From Vicingus sp036171675 (GTDB taxonomy: Bacteria > Bacteroidota > Bacteroidia > Flavobacteriales_E > Vicingaceae), in NCBI GenBank assembly GCA_036171675.1, contig JAVHRO010000022.1, positions 1-22,371 on the forward strand: a DNA stretch of 22,371 nt, in the 5' to 3' direction. Below the pieces are notes generated by a model. That model saw nothing but the letters and a program-made list of their open reading frames with translations. It did not search any database and was not told the origin of the DNA. The first letter of the stretch is position 1. Each line of letters opens with the position of its first letter. The translations under genes and the position numbers were made by a program. This document shows positions 7,249 to 14,946 of this stretch, in pieces.

Positions 7249-9117
7249 TTATTGCAAAGGTATTTTAATATTTATACTAGTTCCCTGATTATTTTCTACC
7301 AACATTTTTGCAGCTAATTTAGTGGTGAACGATCGTAACAATTGAAATCCAAATCCGCCAAAATCTTTTGTGTTTTCAATGTTTTTTGTTCCAATTCCGT
7401 TGTCTCGAATGTATAAATTGATAAACAATGGTTCTTTTTGGGCTTCAATTACTATTAATCCATCATTTCTGTCTATAAAAGCATGTTTAACAGAATTAAT
7501 TATTGCTTCATTTACAACTAAACCGATAGATATGGCCATATCTAAGGAAATGAAAATGTCGTCTATTTTATATTGAATTGAAATACTGGTTTTTTGATTG
7601 TTGTTTGAAAGAAGCACAGCACTCGAAAGCTCAGGTAAAAACTCGTTCAGGTTGATTTGTGAAATATCATTTTTGCTATATAGTTTTTGATGTATTAAAC
7701 TAATGGCATGAATTCGATCTCTAGCTTGTTTAAGTGATTGTATTGCTTCGTTGTCGGTTAGTTTACGTGCTTGTAAATTTAAAAGGCTAGAAGTAAGTTG
7801 TAAATTGTTTTTTACTCGATGGTGCATTTCTCGAACCAATAGTTCTTTTTCTTTTTCGCGCTGCTCAATAATGGTTTTTTGTACAGCAAGTTGTTCGTTG
7901 GTTTTTTTTAACAATCGATCTCTATTTAAAACAAACGCAATTATTATTAACACAAGAAAAATGATAATAATCAATGAGTTTCTGAAATAAATTTCTTTGT
8001 TATATTTTTCAGTGTTTAGTTTTTTTTCAAGGGTTAAACTTTCTATATTTCTCTGTTTTTCTGAGATGTTATATTTTGTTTGTAATTCGGCAAGTTTGGT
8101 ATTGTTACTAATATTAATTAACGTGTCTTTAATTGCCATGTATTTTACATGATAATTATAGGCTTGCTCGAAGTCATGTTGTTTTTCATATACAAATGCC
8201 ATTTCTCTGCAAAATGATTTTTGAAAATCGATTGCACCGATGTTATATGCAAGGTTCAATCCAGTTTGAAGTTCATTTATTGCTTCGTCAAGATGGTCTA
8301 AAATCATGTGGGTGTTGCCCATATTTAAATAGCATGACAGTTTTCCATATTCATCGTGCAATTCATTTTTAATGAGAAATGATTTTTTATAATACTCAAG
8401 AGCTTCTTTATATAAACCAAATTCTGATTTAAGCGAACCCATATTAAATAACGATTGTCCAATACCTTTTTTATTATTTAATTTGGTTCTAATGGTTAAC
8501 GATTTTATGTAAAGAGAATAAGCTGTAGTATAGTCTTTTTCAAGTTTATGAATAATTCCTATGTTGTTATATAATTCAGCAATACCAAGGCTATCGTTAA
8601 TAGCAATCATTAGTTCCAACGATTTTGAATAGGAATTTAACGCATCTTTATTTTTACCTTCTTTCCAGTGAATAATTCCAATTTGATTCCACGATTCTGC
8701 TTTAAATTTTGGAATATTTGCTTTTTCTGAAAGTTCCAAGGTATTTACAAATTGAGTAAGTGCACCAGATAAATTACCTTGCTTTATGTACACTTTACCA
8801 ATACCAATTTGAATTTCAATAAAGATTAACAAATTAGCTTGTTTTTTGGAAATCTTCAATGCGTGTTCATAGGCACTTAACGATTCGTTAAATGCACTTT
8901 TTTCGTATAAATAATTTCCTAAATCATTCAATATCTTGCACGACTCTTGGTATCTCTTCGCGTTCTCTAAATTTAATGCAGTTTTATTGATTGTGTTGAT
9001 GCTGTCGGTCGGCAATAAATATTGTTGATTATTGACGTTAATAGTTTGTGCGGAAACTCCTAACCATAAAAATGCATTGAATAACAGAAATAGGAAGTTG
9101 TTACAATGGCATTTCAT
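7249..9117 (-). CDS. TPR-containing sensor histidine kinase (HisKA_2 type)
   Basis: This 622-aa kinase has a signal sequence (1-23, ending VSAQ), a sensor region of about six tetratricopeptide repeats (about 45-335) predicted outside the cytoplasmic membrane, a coiled-coil stretch, one transmembrane helix (about 380-397), and a cytoplasmic kinase core. The dimerisation domain reads EMHHRVKNNLQ, the HisKA_2 pattern, with likely phospho-acceptor His433. The ATP-binding domain has NEAIINSVKHAF (N box), DNGIG and GGFGFQLL (G boxes). TPR sensors usually detect partners by protein contact. I chose the ATG at 9117: an upstream in-frame TTG at 9144 lies inside the promoter -7 box, so it cannot be the start of that transcript, and the ATG gives a cleaner signal peptide. 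It forms an operon with the LytTR regulator. Confidence 0.93.
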   Translation of the reverse strand: MKCHCNNFLFLLFNAFLWLGVSAQTINVNNQQYLLPTDSINTINKTALNLENAKRYQESCKILNDLGNYLYEKSAFNESLSAYEHALKISKKQANLLIFIEIQIGIGKVYIKQGNLSGALTQFVNTLELSEKANIPKFKAESWNQIGIIHWKEGKNKDALNSYSKSLELMIAINDSLGIAELYNNIGIIHKLEKDYTTAYSLYIKSLTIRTKLNNKKGIGQSLFNMGSLKSEFGLYKEALEYYKKSFLIKNELHDEYGKLSCYLNMGNTHMILDHLDEAINELQTGLNLAYNIGAIDFQKSFCREMAFVYEKQHDFEQAYNYHVKYMAIKDTLINISNNTKLAELQTKYNISEKQRNIESLTLEKKLNTEKYNKEIYFRNSLIIIIFLVLIIIAFVLNRDRLLKKTNEQLAVQKTIIEQREKEKELLVREMHHRVKNNLQLTSSLLNLQARKLTDNEAIQSLKQARDRIHAISLIHQKLYSKNDISQINLNEFLPELSSAVLLSNNNQKTSISIQYKIDDIFISLDMAISIGLVVNEAIINSVKHAFIDRNDGLIVIEAQKEPLFINLYIRDNGIGTKNIENTKDFGGFGFQLLRSFTTKLAAKMLVENNQGTSINIKIPLQ

Positions 9118-9141
9118 TAAATGGAGAAATTTGTTTGTCAA

Positions 9142-9170
9142 CAAATATAGTCATAAATTGTGCCTAACAA
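9142..9170 (-). promoter_or_regulatory. Bacteroidota promoter for the kinase-regulator operon
   Basis: On the minus strand this is TTG, an 18-nt spacer, then TATATTTG: both consensus elements (TTG at -33, TAnnTTTG at -7) with good spacing. Transcription should start about 5-9 nt after the box, leaving a leader of roughly 15-20 nt before the ATG at 9117. Confidence 0.75.
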
Positions 9171-9300
9171 TAGTAAAATAAAAAGTCAATTCTTTACAAT
9201 TTCAAGTTTAGTATTGTGGTATTTATTTTAATTTAAGCTTGTGATGTTATACAAGAAATCACAAACTCTTTTTTGTAATTTCGCTGAAGTAATTTAATAT

Positions 9301-9307
9301 AAAGGAG
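9301..9307 (+). promoter_or_regulatory. Shine-Dalgarno-like sequence of mltG
   Basis: AAAGGAG lies 2 nt before the GTG start of mltG. Strong purine boxes are uncommon in this window. The spacing is shorter than usual, but no alternative in-frame ATG or GTG lies close by, so it supports the GTG start. Confidence 0.45.
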
Positions 9308-9309
9308 CT

Positions 9310-10347
9310 GTGTTAAAAAAAGTAATCGTATCAATTTTATTAATTGTAGTTGTGATAGGTGCTTACATTGGCTACACCATGTACACCAGAATATACATGC
9401 CCAATGTAACGCTTACAAAAAGTAAAACGGCTTATTTTTATATTAAAACGGGTTCAACTTTTACTGATGTCGCTAATAGTTTGTACGAAGGTGGTTACAT
9501 CAAAAACAGAACTTCGTTTGAATGGGTTTCTCAAAAAAAATCAAATTTTACAGAAAATATTAAACCCGGAAAATATTTGCTAAAAGAAGGAATGAGCAAC
9601 AACGAATTGGTTGATTTGTTAAGGTCAGGAAAACAAGAACCTGTTAAACTTTCGTTCGACCATATCCGAACAATTAAAGAACTAGCAGGCAAAGTTTCAA
9701 GAGAAATAGAAGCAGACAGCATTTCAATTTATAATTTACTGACCGATAGCGATTTTGTTAGTAAATATGGGTTAGATAATAAAACCATTTTAACCCTTTT
9801 TATACCAGACACCTATGATTTTTATTGGAACACCTCTGCCGAACAAATGGTAAAAAAAATGGCTCAAGAATATAAATCTTATTGGACAGATGAGCGAAAA
9901 CAAAAAGCAAAGGCGATGAATTTGTCGCAATCAGAAGTTTCTATTTTAGCCTCTATTGTTCAATCAGAGCAATCGGTTAGAGCTGACGAACGACCACGAG
10001 TTGCTGGTTTGTACATCAACCGATTAAAAATAGGAATGCGGTTACAATCCGACCCAACGGTAATTTATGCTGTTGGTGATTTTGAAATTGAACGTGTAAC
10101 AGGAAAACATCTAGCTATTGAATCGCCATACAATACTTACAGAAATTTGGGATTACCTCCCGGACCAATTGTTTTGCCGAGCATAAAATCATTAGATGCC
10201 GTATTAAATTACGAAAAACACCACTACATTTACATGTGTGCAAAAGAAGATTTTTCGGGTTATCATAATTTTGCTGTAGATTATGACGAACACATGAAAA
10301 ATGCTCGTAAATACCAACAAGAATTAAACAGAAGAAATATTCATTGA
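9310..10347 (+). CDS. mltG: Endolytic murein transglycosylase MltG (YceG family)
   Basis: MltG is an inner-membrane enzyme that cuts nascent glycan strands and is thought to set their length. The 345-aa product has an N-terminal membrane anchor (about 4-24), a LysM-like region (about 40-110) and the YceG catalytic domain. The key segment ILASIVQSEQSVRADERPRV has Glu220 where the E. coli enzyme has its catalytic Glu218, followed by GLYINRLKIGMRLQSDPTVIY, nearly identical to the family signature. ESPYNTYRNLGLPPGPI is also conserved. The start is GTG, supported by a purine-rich box. It stands between the divergent kinase operon and cdd; an inverted-repeat element follows its stop. Identification is secure. 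Confidence 0.95.
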   Translation: MLKKVIVSILLIVVVIGAYIGYTMYTRIYMPNVTLTKSKTAYFYIKTGSTFTDVANSLYEGGYIKNRTSFEWVSQKKSNFTENIKPGKYLLKEGMSNNELVDLLRSGKQEPVKLSFDHIRTIKELAGKVSREIEADSISIYNLLTDSDFVSKYGLDNKTILTLFIPDTYDFYWNTSAEQMVKKMAQEYKSYWTDERKQKAKAMNLSQSEVSILASIVQSEQSVRADERPRVAGLYINRLKIGMRLQSDPTVIYAVGDFEIERVTGKHLAIESPYNTYRNLGLPPGPIVLPSIKSLDAVLNYEKHHYIYMCAKEDFSGYHNFAVDYDEHMKNARKYQQELNRRNIH

Positions 10348-10365
10348 TAAACAAACTTAAAATAG

Positions 10366-10473
10366 AATAGAACGCTGATGACACTGATGAATATGATAAA
10401 TTATGATTTTACCCCCGACAAGTCGGGGCATATCTGCGAAAATCTTAACAATCAGTGTCATCAGCGTTCTATT
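10366..10473. repeat. Intergenic inverted-repeat element (23-bp perfect arms)
   Basis: Two perfect 23-bp inverted arms, 10366-10388 and 10451-10473, flank a 62-bp centre. The arm begins AATAGAACGCTGATGACACT. The centre holds a second hairpin, CCCCGAC-AA-GTCGGGG (10413-10428). The element fills most of the mltG-cdd gap and is much richer in GC than neighbouring spacers. No transposase is present. It looks like a dispersed palindromic repeat or small MITE and could also end mltG transcription. Copy number elsewhere cannot be seen here. Confidence 0.85.
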
Positions 10474-10511
10474 AATTTGTTATAAATGAATTTTAAATTA
10501 CTCCTAAACTT

Positions 10512-10997
10512 ATGATAGAAAAAAATATAAACATTAGCTACCAAGAGTTCGATTCGTTAAACGAATTATCAAAACAGGATATTGAAATTGTTACTCTTGC
10601 CGAGAAAAACTTGGCAAACTCTTATTCCCCTTATTCGCTTTTTAAAGTAAGCTCGTTAATCCTTTTTGAAACGGGAGAAACCGTATTGGGAACCAACCAA
10701 GAAAATGCAGCATATCCATCTGGGCTTTGTGCCGAACGGGTAGCCATTTTTTCAGCAAAATCTACTTATCCAAACAAAACTATTGACACCATTGTAATCG
10801 TAACCGAACACAGTAATCCAACCCCTTTTTCGCCTTGTGGTGGCTGTCGTCAGGTGTTGATGGAATACGAAATGGCTCAAAAAAAACCAATTCGTGCCAT
10901 TTTAAAATCGGGCAATTCTAAAGTTTGGATATTCGATAGCATTAGTGCATTCCTACCTTTTGCATTTAAAGCAGATCACATTCTAAAAAAAGTATGA
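10512..10997 (+). CDS. cdd: Cytidine deaminase
   Basis: Cdd hydrolyses cytidine and deoxycytidine to uridine and deoxyuridine in pyrimidine salvage. The zinc site is complete: CAE with ligand Cys73 and proton-shuttling Glu75, and PCGGCRQ with Cys109 and Cys112, the arrangement of the homotetrameric class. YSPYSLFKV and NQENAAYPSGLCAE are substrate-pocket signatures. The 161-aa length is slightly above the smallest family members because of an N-terminal extension of about 25 residues, common in Bacteroidota as I recall. The start is an ATG. It lies 47 bases upstream of pdhA on the same strand; pdhA has its own candidate promoter, so linkage may be only positional. Confidence 0.96.
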   Translation: MIEKNINISYQEFDSLNELSKQDIEIVTLAEKNLANSYSPYSLFKVSSLILFETGETVLGTNQENAAYPSGLCAERVAIFSAKSTYPNKTIDTIVIVTEHSNPTPFSPCGGCRQVLMEYEMAQKKPIRAILKSGNSKVWIFDSISAFLPFAFKADHILKKV

Positions 10998-11017
10998 TAT
11001 TTAACATGTAAATACCT

Positions 11018-11025
11018 TAAATTTG
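11018..11025 (+). promoter_or_regulatory. Bacteroidota -7 promoter box for pdhA
   Basis: TAAATTTG matches TAnnTTTG exactly, 19 nt before the pdhA ATG, in the short gap after cdd. No TTG is found at the -33 position, so the prediction rests on one element. Confidence 0.45.
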
Positions 11026-11044
11026 CAGCTTAAATAAATTTTGT

Positions 11045-12043
11045 ATGGCAAAAAAATCTACATTTTCAAAAGAGCAATACCTTTCGTGGTATGAGTCTAT
11101 GCTGTTAATGAGAAAATTTGAAGAGAAATTAAGTCAACTTTATATTCAACGTCAATTTGGAGGTTTCTTGCATTTATACATCGGTCAGGAAGCTGTTGTG
11201 GCAGGAGCTGTTTCAGCTACGTTACCCGAAGATAAAATGATAACTGCTTACCGTTGTCATGCACATCCACTCGGAAGAGGAACAGACCCAAAATATATGA
11301 TGGCTGAGTTGTACGGTAAAACTACTGGCTTATCGAAAGGTAAAGGTGGTTCTATGCACATGTTCGATATTAGTAAACACGTTTATGGCGGACACGGTAT
11401 TGTTGGCGGGCAAATCCCATTGGGGGCAGGTTTAGCTTTTGCTGATAAATATAGAGGTAATAAGAATGTTACGCTATGTTCCATGGGCGATGGAGCTGTT
11501 CGTCAGGGAGCTTTACATGAGGCATTTAACATGTCGATGTTATGGAAATTACCAGTAGTGTATATTATCGAAAATAATATGTATGCGATGGGAACATCGG
11601 TAGAACGAACTTCTAACGTAACTCACTTAAGCAGATTGGGGTTAAGTTATGACATGCCAAGCGAATCGGTTGATGGAATGGATGTCGAAGCGGTTCATCA
11701 TGCTGTTGCCAAAGCAGTGAAACATTGTAGAGACGGTAAAGGACCTTTTTTGTTAGAAATGGAAACCTATCGTTTTAAAGGACATTCCATGTCTGACCCT
11801 AGAAAATATAGAACCAAAGCTGAAGAAGAAGAGTTTCAAAATGAAGATCCAATTGAAAAGGTGTTGAAAACTATTAAGGTTAATAAGTTGGCTACTGAAA
11901 AGGAGTTGGACTCAATAGGTATGAAAATTAAAAAGCAAATTGAAGATGCAATAAAATTTGCTGAAGATTCTCCTTTTCCGAAACCAGAAGATATGTATAA
12001 CGAAATTTATGCAGAACCAAATTATCCCTTTATAAAAGACTAA
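11045..12043 (+). CDS. pdhA: Pyruvate dehydrogenase E1 component, alpha subunit
   Basis: With the beta subunit this thiamine-diphosphate enzyme decarboxylates pyruvate and passes the acetyl group to the lipoyl arm of E2, feeding acetyl-CoA to the TCA cycle. The TPP-binding motif spans GDG (148-150) to NN (177-178). The loop YRFKGHSMSDPRKYR, typical of E1 alpha, is intact, as is AYRCHAHPLGRG near residue 70. The 332-aa length is normal. pdhB is not adjacent; the next gene is the E2 subunit, an arrangement I recall as usual in Flavobacteriia. A palindromic repeat lies between this gene and pdhC, beginning 2 bases after the stop. Confidence 0.95.
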   Translation: MAKKSTFSKEQYLSWYESMLLMRKFEEKLSQLYIQRQFGGFLHLYIGQEAVVAGAVSATLPEDKMITAYRCHAHPLGRGTDPKYMMAELYGKTTGLSKGKGGSMHMFDISKHVYGGHGIVGGQIPLGAGLAFADKYRGNKNVTLCSMGDGAVRQGALHEAFNMSMLWKLPVVYIIENNMYAMGTSVERTSNVTHLSRLGLSYDMPSESVDGMDVEAVHHAVAKAVKHCRDGKGPFLLEMETYRFKGHSMSDPRKYRTKAEEEEFQNEDPIEKVLKTIKVNKLATEKELDSIGMKIKKQIEDAIKFAEDSPFPKPEDMYNEIYAEPNYPFIKD

Positions 12044-12044
12044 A

Positions 12045-12194
12045 AGCCCACCCCAAACCATCCCGAAGGGAGGGGAAAAGCACAATGAATAAATTGAAAA
12101 AGTAAAAATAACAAGCTACCAAACAAAAACTTTCTTACCTAAGTAGGGTAAGAGCGTTTGAAACTCCCTCCCTTCGGGAGGGTTGGGGTAGGCT
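12045..12194. repeat. Intergenic inverted-repeat element between pdhA and pdhC
   Basis: An imperfect inverted repeat of about 29-30 bp has arms at 12045-12074 and 12166-12194, differing by one substitution and a small indel region. The right arm includes CCTCCCTTCGGGAGG, itself a hairpin (6-bp stem, 3-nt loop), and the left arm has a matching weaker one. The centre holds another small hairpin (12134-12139 with 12147-12152). GC content is far above the surroundings. It looks like a non-coding dispersed repeat inserted in an operon, and its transcript would fold strongly. Confidence 0.85.
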
Positions 12195-12207
12195 AAAAAT
12201 AAACATT

Positions 12208-13458
12208 ATGGCTGAAATAGTAAGAATGCCCAAATTGAGTGATACCATGACTGATGGAGTAGTGGCAAAGTGGCATAAAAAAATTGGAGATACCATTAAT
12301 GAAGGTGATTTATTGGCTGATATTGAAACCGATAAAGCAACCATGGAATTTGAATCGTTTGTTAGTGGAACATTGCTGTATATAGGGGTTCAAGAACAAG
12401 GAACAGCTCCAGTTGACGCTATTTTAGCAATTCTAGGAAAAAAAGGTGAAGATATTTCTAAATTAATGGTTGAAAAACCATTAATTGCCATAGAAAAACC
12501 TATAGAAAAAGTTGAGGTTGCTCCTACAGAAACTTCTCCAACTCCTTTGGCTAAAACTCAAGCACCAACTCCAAAACCACCAGTTTCAAACCAACCGATA
12601 GCACAAAATTCTAAAGTTTTTGCATCGCCATTGGCACAAAAAATGGCTAAAGAACGTAATATAATTTTATCTCAGGTTGTTGGTACAGGAGAAAATGGTA
12701 GAATAACAAAAAGTGACATTGAAAATTATAATTCGTCTACTACTGTGTCAAATTTTGTTGGGGTGGAGAAATATACTGAAGTTCCAGTTTCACAAATGCG
12801 AAAGATAATTGCTCAACGTTTAGGAGAAAGTAAATTTTCTGCGCCACATTTCTACTTATCTATAGCTATAGATATGGATAATGCTATTCAAACGAGAAAA
12901 TCAATTCAGGATATTTTGGATATAAAAATATCGTTTAATGATTTGATAATAAAAGCAGTAGCTATAGCACTTAAAAAACATCCAAAAGTTAATTCATCTT
13001 GGTTAGGAGAAAAAATTAGATATAACGAGCATATAAATATTGGAGTAGCGGTTGCTGTTGAAGATGGTTTATTGGTTCCTGTTGTTCGTTTTGCTGATGG
13101 AAAAACTTTAAGTCAAATTTCTACAGAAGTAATGTCTTTTGCTCAAAAAGCTAAGGATAAAAAATTACAACCAGAAGATTGGGCAGGAAACACTTTTACA
13201 ATTTCAAACTTAGGTATGTTTGGTATTGAAGAATTTACAGCTATTATTAATCCGCCTGATGCCTGTATTTTAGCCGTTGGAAGCATCAATGCAGTTCCTG
13301 TAGTAAAAAATGGACAAATTGTATCAGGAAATATTATGAAAGTTACGCTTTCGTGCGACCACAGGGTTGTTGATGGTGTTACAGGTGCTAAGTTTTTACA
13401 GACCGTTAAAAGTCTAATAGAGAACCCAGCTATTATGTTGGGAACTCAATTTATATAA
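12208..13458 (+). CDS. pdhC: Pyruvate dehydrogenase E2 component (dihydrolipoamide acetyltransferase)
   Basis: E2 forms the core of the complex and transfers acetyl from lipoamide to CoA. Domains are in standard order: one lipoyl domain (1-79) with the lipoylated Lys43 in ETDKATMEF; a Pro/Thr-rich flexible linker (80-136); the E1/E3-binding domain (about 137-175, ASPLAQKMAKER...GTGENGRITKSDI); and the catalytic domain (about 190-416) with DHRVVDG, catalytic His385 and Asp389. The 416-aa length fits a one-lipoyl E2. The pdhA partner makes it pyruvate- rather than 2-oxoglutarate- or branched-chain-specific, an inference from context. It lies 165 bases after pdhA, separated by a palindromic repeat. 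No E3 (lpd) gene is nearby. Confidence 0.95.
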   Translation: MAEIVRMPKLSDTMTDGVVAKWHKKIGDTINEGDLLADIETDKATMEFESFVSGTLLYIGVQEQGTAPVDAILAILGKKGEDISKLMVEKPLIAIEKPIEKVEVAPTETSPTPLAKTQAPTPKPPVSNQPIAQNSKVFASPLAQKMAKERNIILSQVVGTGENGRITKSDIENYNSSTTVSNFVGVEKYTEVPVSQMRKIIAQRLGESKFSAPHFYLSIAIDMDNAIQTRKSIQDILDIKISFNDLIIKAVAIALKKHPKVNSSWLGEKIRYNEHINIGVAVAVEDGLLVPVVRFADGKTLSQISTEVMSFAQKAKDKKLQPEDWAGNTFTISNLGMFGIEEFTAIINPPDACILAVGSINAVPVVKNGQIVSGNIMKVTLSCDHRVVDGVTGAKFLQTVKSLIENPAIMLGTQFI

Positions 13459-13544
13459 AAATATAATGTTCTTTTAAACAAATTATTCCTACTAAAATTA
13501 TCAATTATTGTTTGTAATTTTTTTAAATAATATAGGCTGTATTG

Positions 13545-13575
13545 TTGATAAAAATGCCGTAAATTATTACCTTTA
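13545..13575 (+). promoter_or_regulatory. Bacteroidota promoter for the two-CxxC protein
   Basis: TTG (13545-13547), a 20-nt spacer and TACCTTTA (13568-13575) match the -33 and -7 consensus with one mismatch at the last base. It sits 17 nt before the ATG at 13593, so the gene probably has its own transcript. Confidence 0.6.
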
Positions 13576-13592
13576 GAAAAAAATAGGAAATC

Positions 13593-13991
13593 ATGGGAAT
13601 GAAAGAAAATGATTATTTATGCCCAACATGTAAAGGGCATTTAAATGTTGGTGGTTATTTGGTTTTTGCAACAGAAACACATCGAAAGCACAAAGGTCTT
13701 ATTATGCTGAACCCTAAGGTTGGGGAATATAATTATAAACACCACCCTAACTTTACATTAGAAAAAGGAGAAATGGTTGATTTTCACTGTCCTATTTGTC
13801 ATGCTAATCTTACCTCCAAAAAAAATAAAGACCATGCTATGATACTAATGGTAGGGGAAGATGATAATTGCAATTATGAATTGCATTTCTCTAAACAAGC
13901 TGGAAACAAAAGTTCTTATTTAGTTGCCAAAGATGAGATTGAAGCTTTTGGTGAAGATGCCATGGATATCGAGGATTTGTTTTACGAGTAA
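13593..13991 (+). CDS. Hypothetical protein with two CxxC zinc-knuckle motifs
   Basis: This 132-aa soluble protein has CPTC (residues 10-13) and CPIC (near residue 67), which could together bind one zinc as a split zinc ribbon, with beta strands and a His-rich segment (YKHHPNF) between. The C-terminus is acidic (EAFGEDAMDIEDLFYE). I recall similar small proteins as conserved hypotheticals in Bacteroidota, but I know of no function. It has a good promoter of its own and converges on the next gene, with only 14 bases between stops. Two start ATGs are possible (residues 1 and 3). A role in nucleic-acid or protein contact would be typical of zinc ribbons but is speculation. Confidence 0.85.
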   Translation: MGMKENDYLCPTCKGHLNVGGYLVFATETHRKHKGLIMLNPKVGEYNYKHHPNFTLEKGEMVDFHCPICHANLTSKKNKDHAMILMVGEDDNCNYELHFSKQAGNKSSYLVAKDEIEAFGEDAMDIEDLFYE

Positions 13992-14005
13992 CAGAACCTT
14001 TAACT

Positions 14006-14911
14006 TTAAAGTTTTTGCATTGCAATGTTTTTGATTTGTAGTAGATAAAATTGTTTATCTACTGCCTCAAAAGGTGATAAATGCAATCTTCCTAAGAAAC
14101 TAGAACCATCTTTATGTTTAAAAAATGCATCCGATTGGTAGTAACCATCTTCTTGCATCTTTAGAGCAATCTTATCTTTTTTAGCATCCATAAAACCTTC
14201 ATCTTTAAAGAGATTATGAAAGTGTTTTGAAATTAACTCGTGAGTATCTTCTAATCCAAAACTTTCTTTGGTGTTTTCATTAGCATCTTGAATGAGACCT
14301 GAAACAGCATCAACTAAAAAAATAGAATCTTTGGTGTTGTTAACCATCGTTTTTAGAATTCGAGCATTTTGATAAGATCTATAATTTAATATGCTTTTTT
14401 GTTTGGAAATAACATAACTAAGCATAAAAATGGCACCAAATGAAATAGAGATTAATAATGAAAATCCAAACGATATTTCAGACTTAAAGAGGGTGATTTC
14501 TAACGGTATAAAAATAAATCCAAAATACATCAACAGCTGTTTAGGGTTGGGTAACGCAATTAAGATTACACTAAAAATAGCCAACATTAAAATAATGTAA
14601 TCGCTATTAAATGCGAGACGGTATGCTACATACAAAAGAAATAATGACGTGACAACAAATACAGAAAAAATAATTTCGTACAATTTTACATTCGAAATTT
14701 TGGAATAGCTAAGTAAAAATGAAACTAAATATAGTGTTGATAAACTCCACGAATCAACTTGTATTACAAATGTTTCTTTAAAATAATAGTTCATAAACAC
14801 ACAGTATACTACTGCTAAAGCTCCAGCGCCTGATGCTAATAGCTTATACATTTGTCGACTACGTTTTGCAAACGAGCTCGATTGTCCTGTTTTAAATATA
14901 CTTGAATTCAT
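14006..14911 (-). CDS. Integral membrane protein with C-terminal PAS domain
   Basis: The 301-aa protein has about six predicted membrane helices (roughly 23-43, 54-70, 78-97, 104-120, 126-143, 148-168), a short charged linker and a PAS domain (about 186-300). The PAS part shows MVNNTKDSIFLVDAVSG, ANENTKESFG and FKHKDGSSFLGRL, typical of sensor PAS domains. It ends right where a kinase, GGDEF or second PAS normally begins (IKNIAMQKL), and no kinase fragment follows in any frame before the convergent gene. So it is either a stand-alone sensor or an adaptor that works through a partner, or it has lost its output. The start is supported by a TACATTTG box at 14939-14946. Confidence 0.88.
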   Translation of the reverse strand: MNSSIFKTGQSSSFAKRSRQMYKLLASGAGALAVVYCVFMNYYFKETFVIQVDSWSLSTLYLVSFLLSYSKISNVKLYEIIFSVFVVTSLFLLYVAYRLAFNSDYIILMLAIFSVILIALPNPKQLLMYFGFIFIPLEITLFKSEISFGFSLLISISFGAIFMLSYVISKQKSILNYRSYQNARILKTMVNNTKDSIFLVDAVSGLIQDANENTKESFGLEDTHELISKHFHNLFKDEGFMDAKKDKIALKMQEDGYYQSDAFFKHKDGSSFLGRLHLSPFEAVDKQFYLLQIKNIAMQKL

Positions 14912-14938
14912 GTATTGAGTTTTAAAGTGCTAATAAAT

Positions 14939-14946
14939 CAAATGTA
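14939..14946 (-). promoter_or_regulatory. Bacteroidota -7 box for the membrane-PAS gene
   Basis: Minus-strand TACATTTG matches TAnnTTTG exactly, 27 nt before the ATG at 14911. No -33 TTG is found at normal spacing. Confidence 0.45.

Noticed and set aside
9239..9264. TTGTGAT...ATCACAA inverted repeat upstream of mltG, resembling a CRP/FNR half-site pair
   Set aside because: The gap between the TGTGA and TCACA cores is 14 nt instead of about 6, so it does not fit a CRP-type operator; a chance 7-bp repeat in AT-rich DNA is likely.
11045..13458. Apparent loss of pdhB from the pyruvate dehydrogenase operon
   Set aside because: As far as I know, pdhA-pdhC with pdhB at another locus is the normal arrangement in Flavobacteriia, so this is not evidence of a broken complex.
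14002..14013. 12-bp palindrome AACTTTAAAGTT between convergent genes, considered as a terminator
   Set aside because: It is fully AT-rich apart from two C/G pairs and has no loop, so it would form a weak hairpin.
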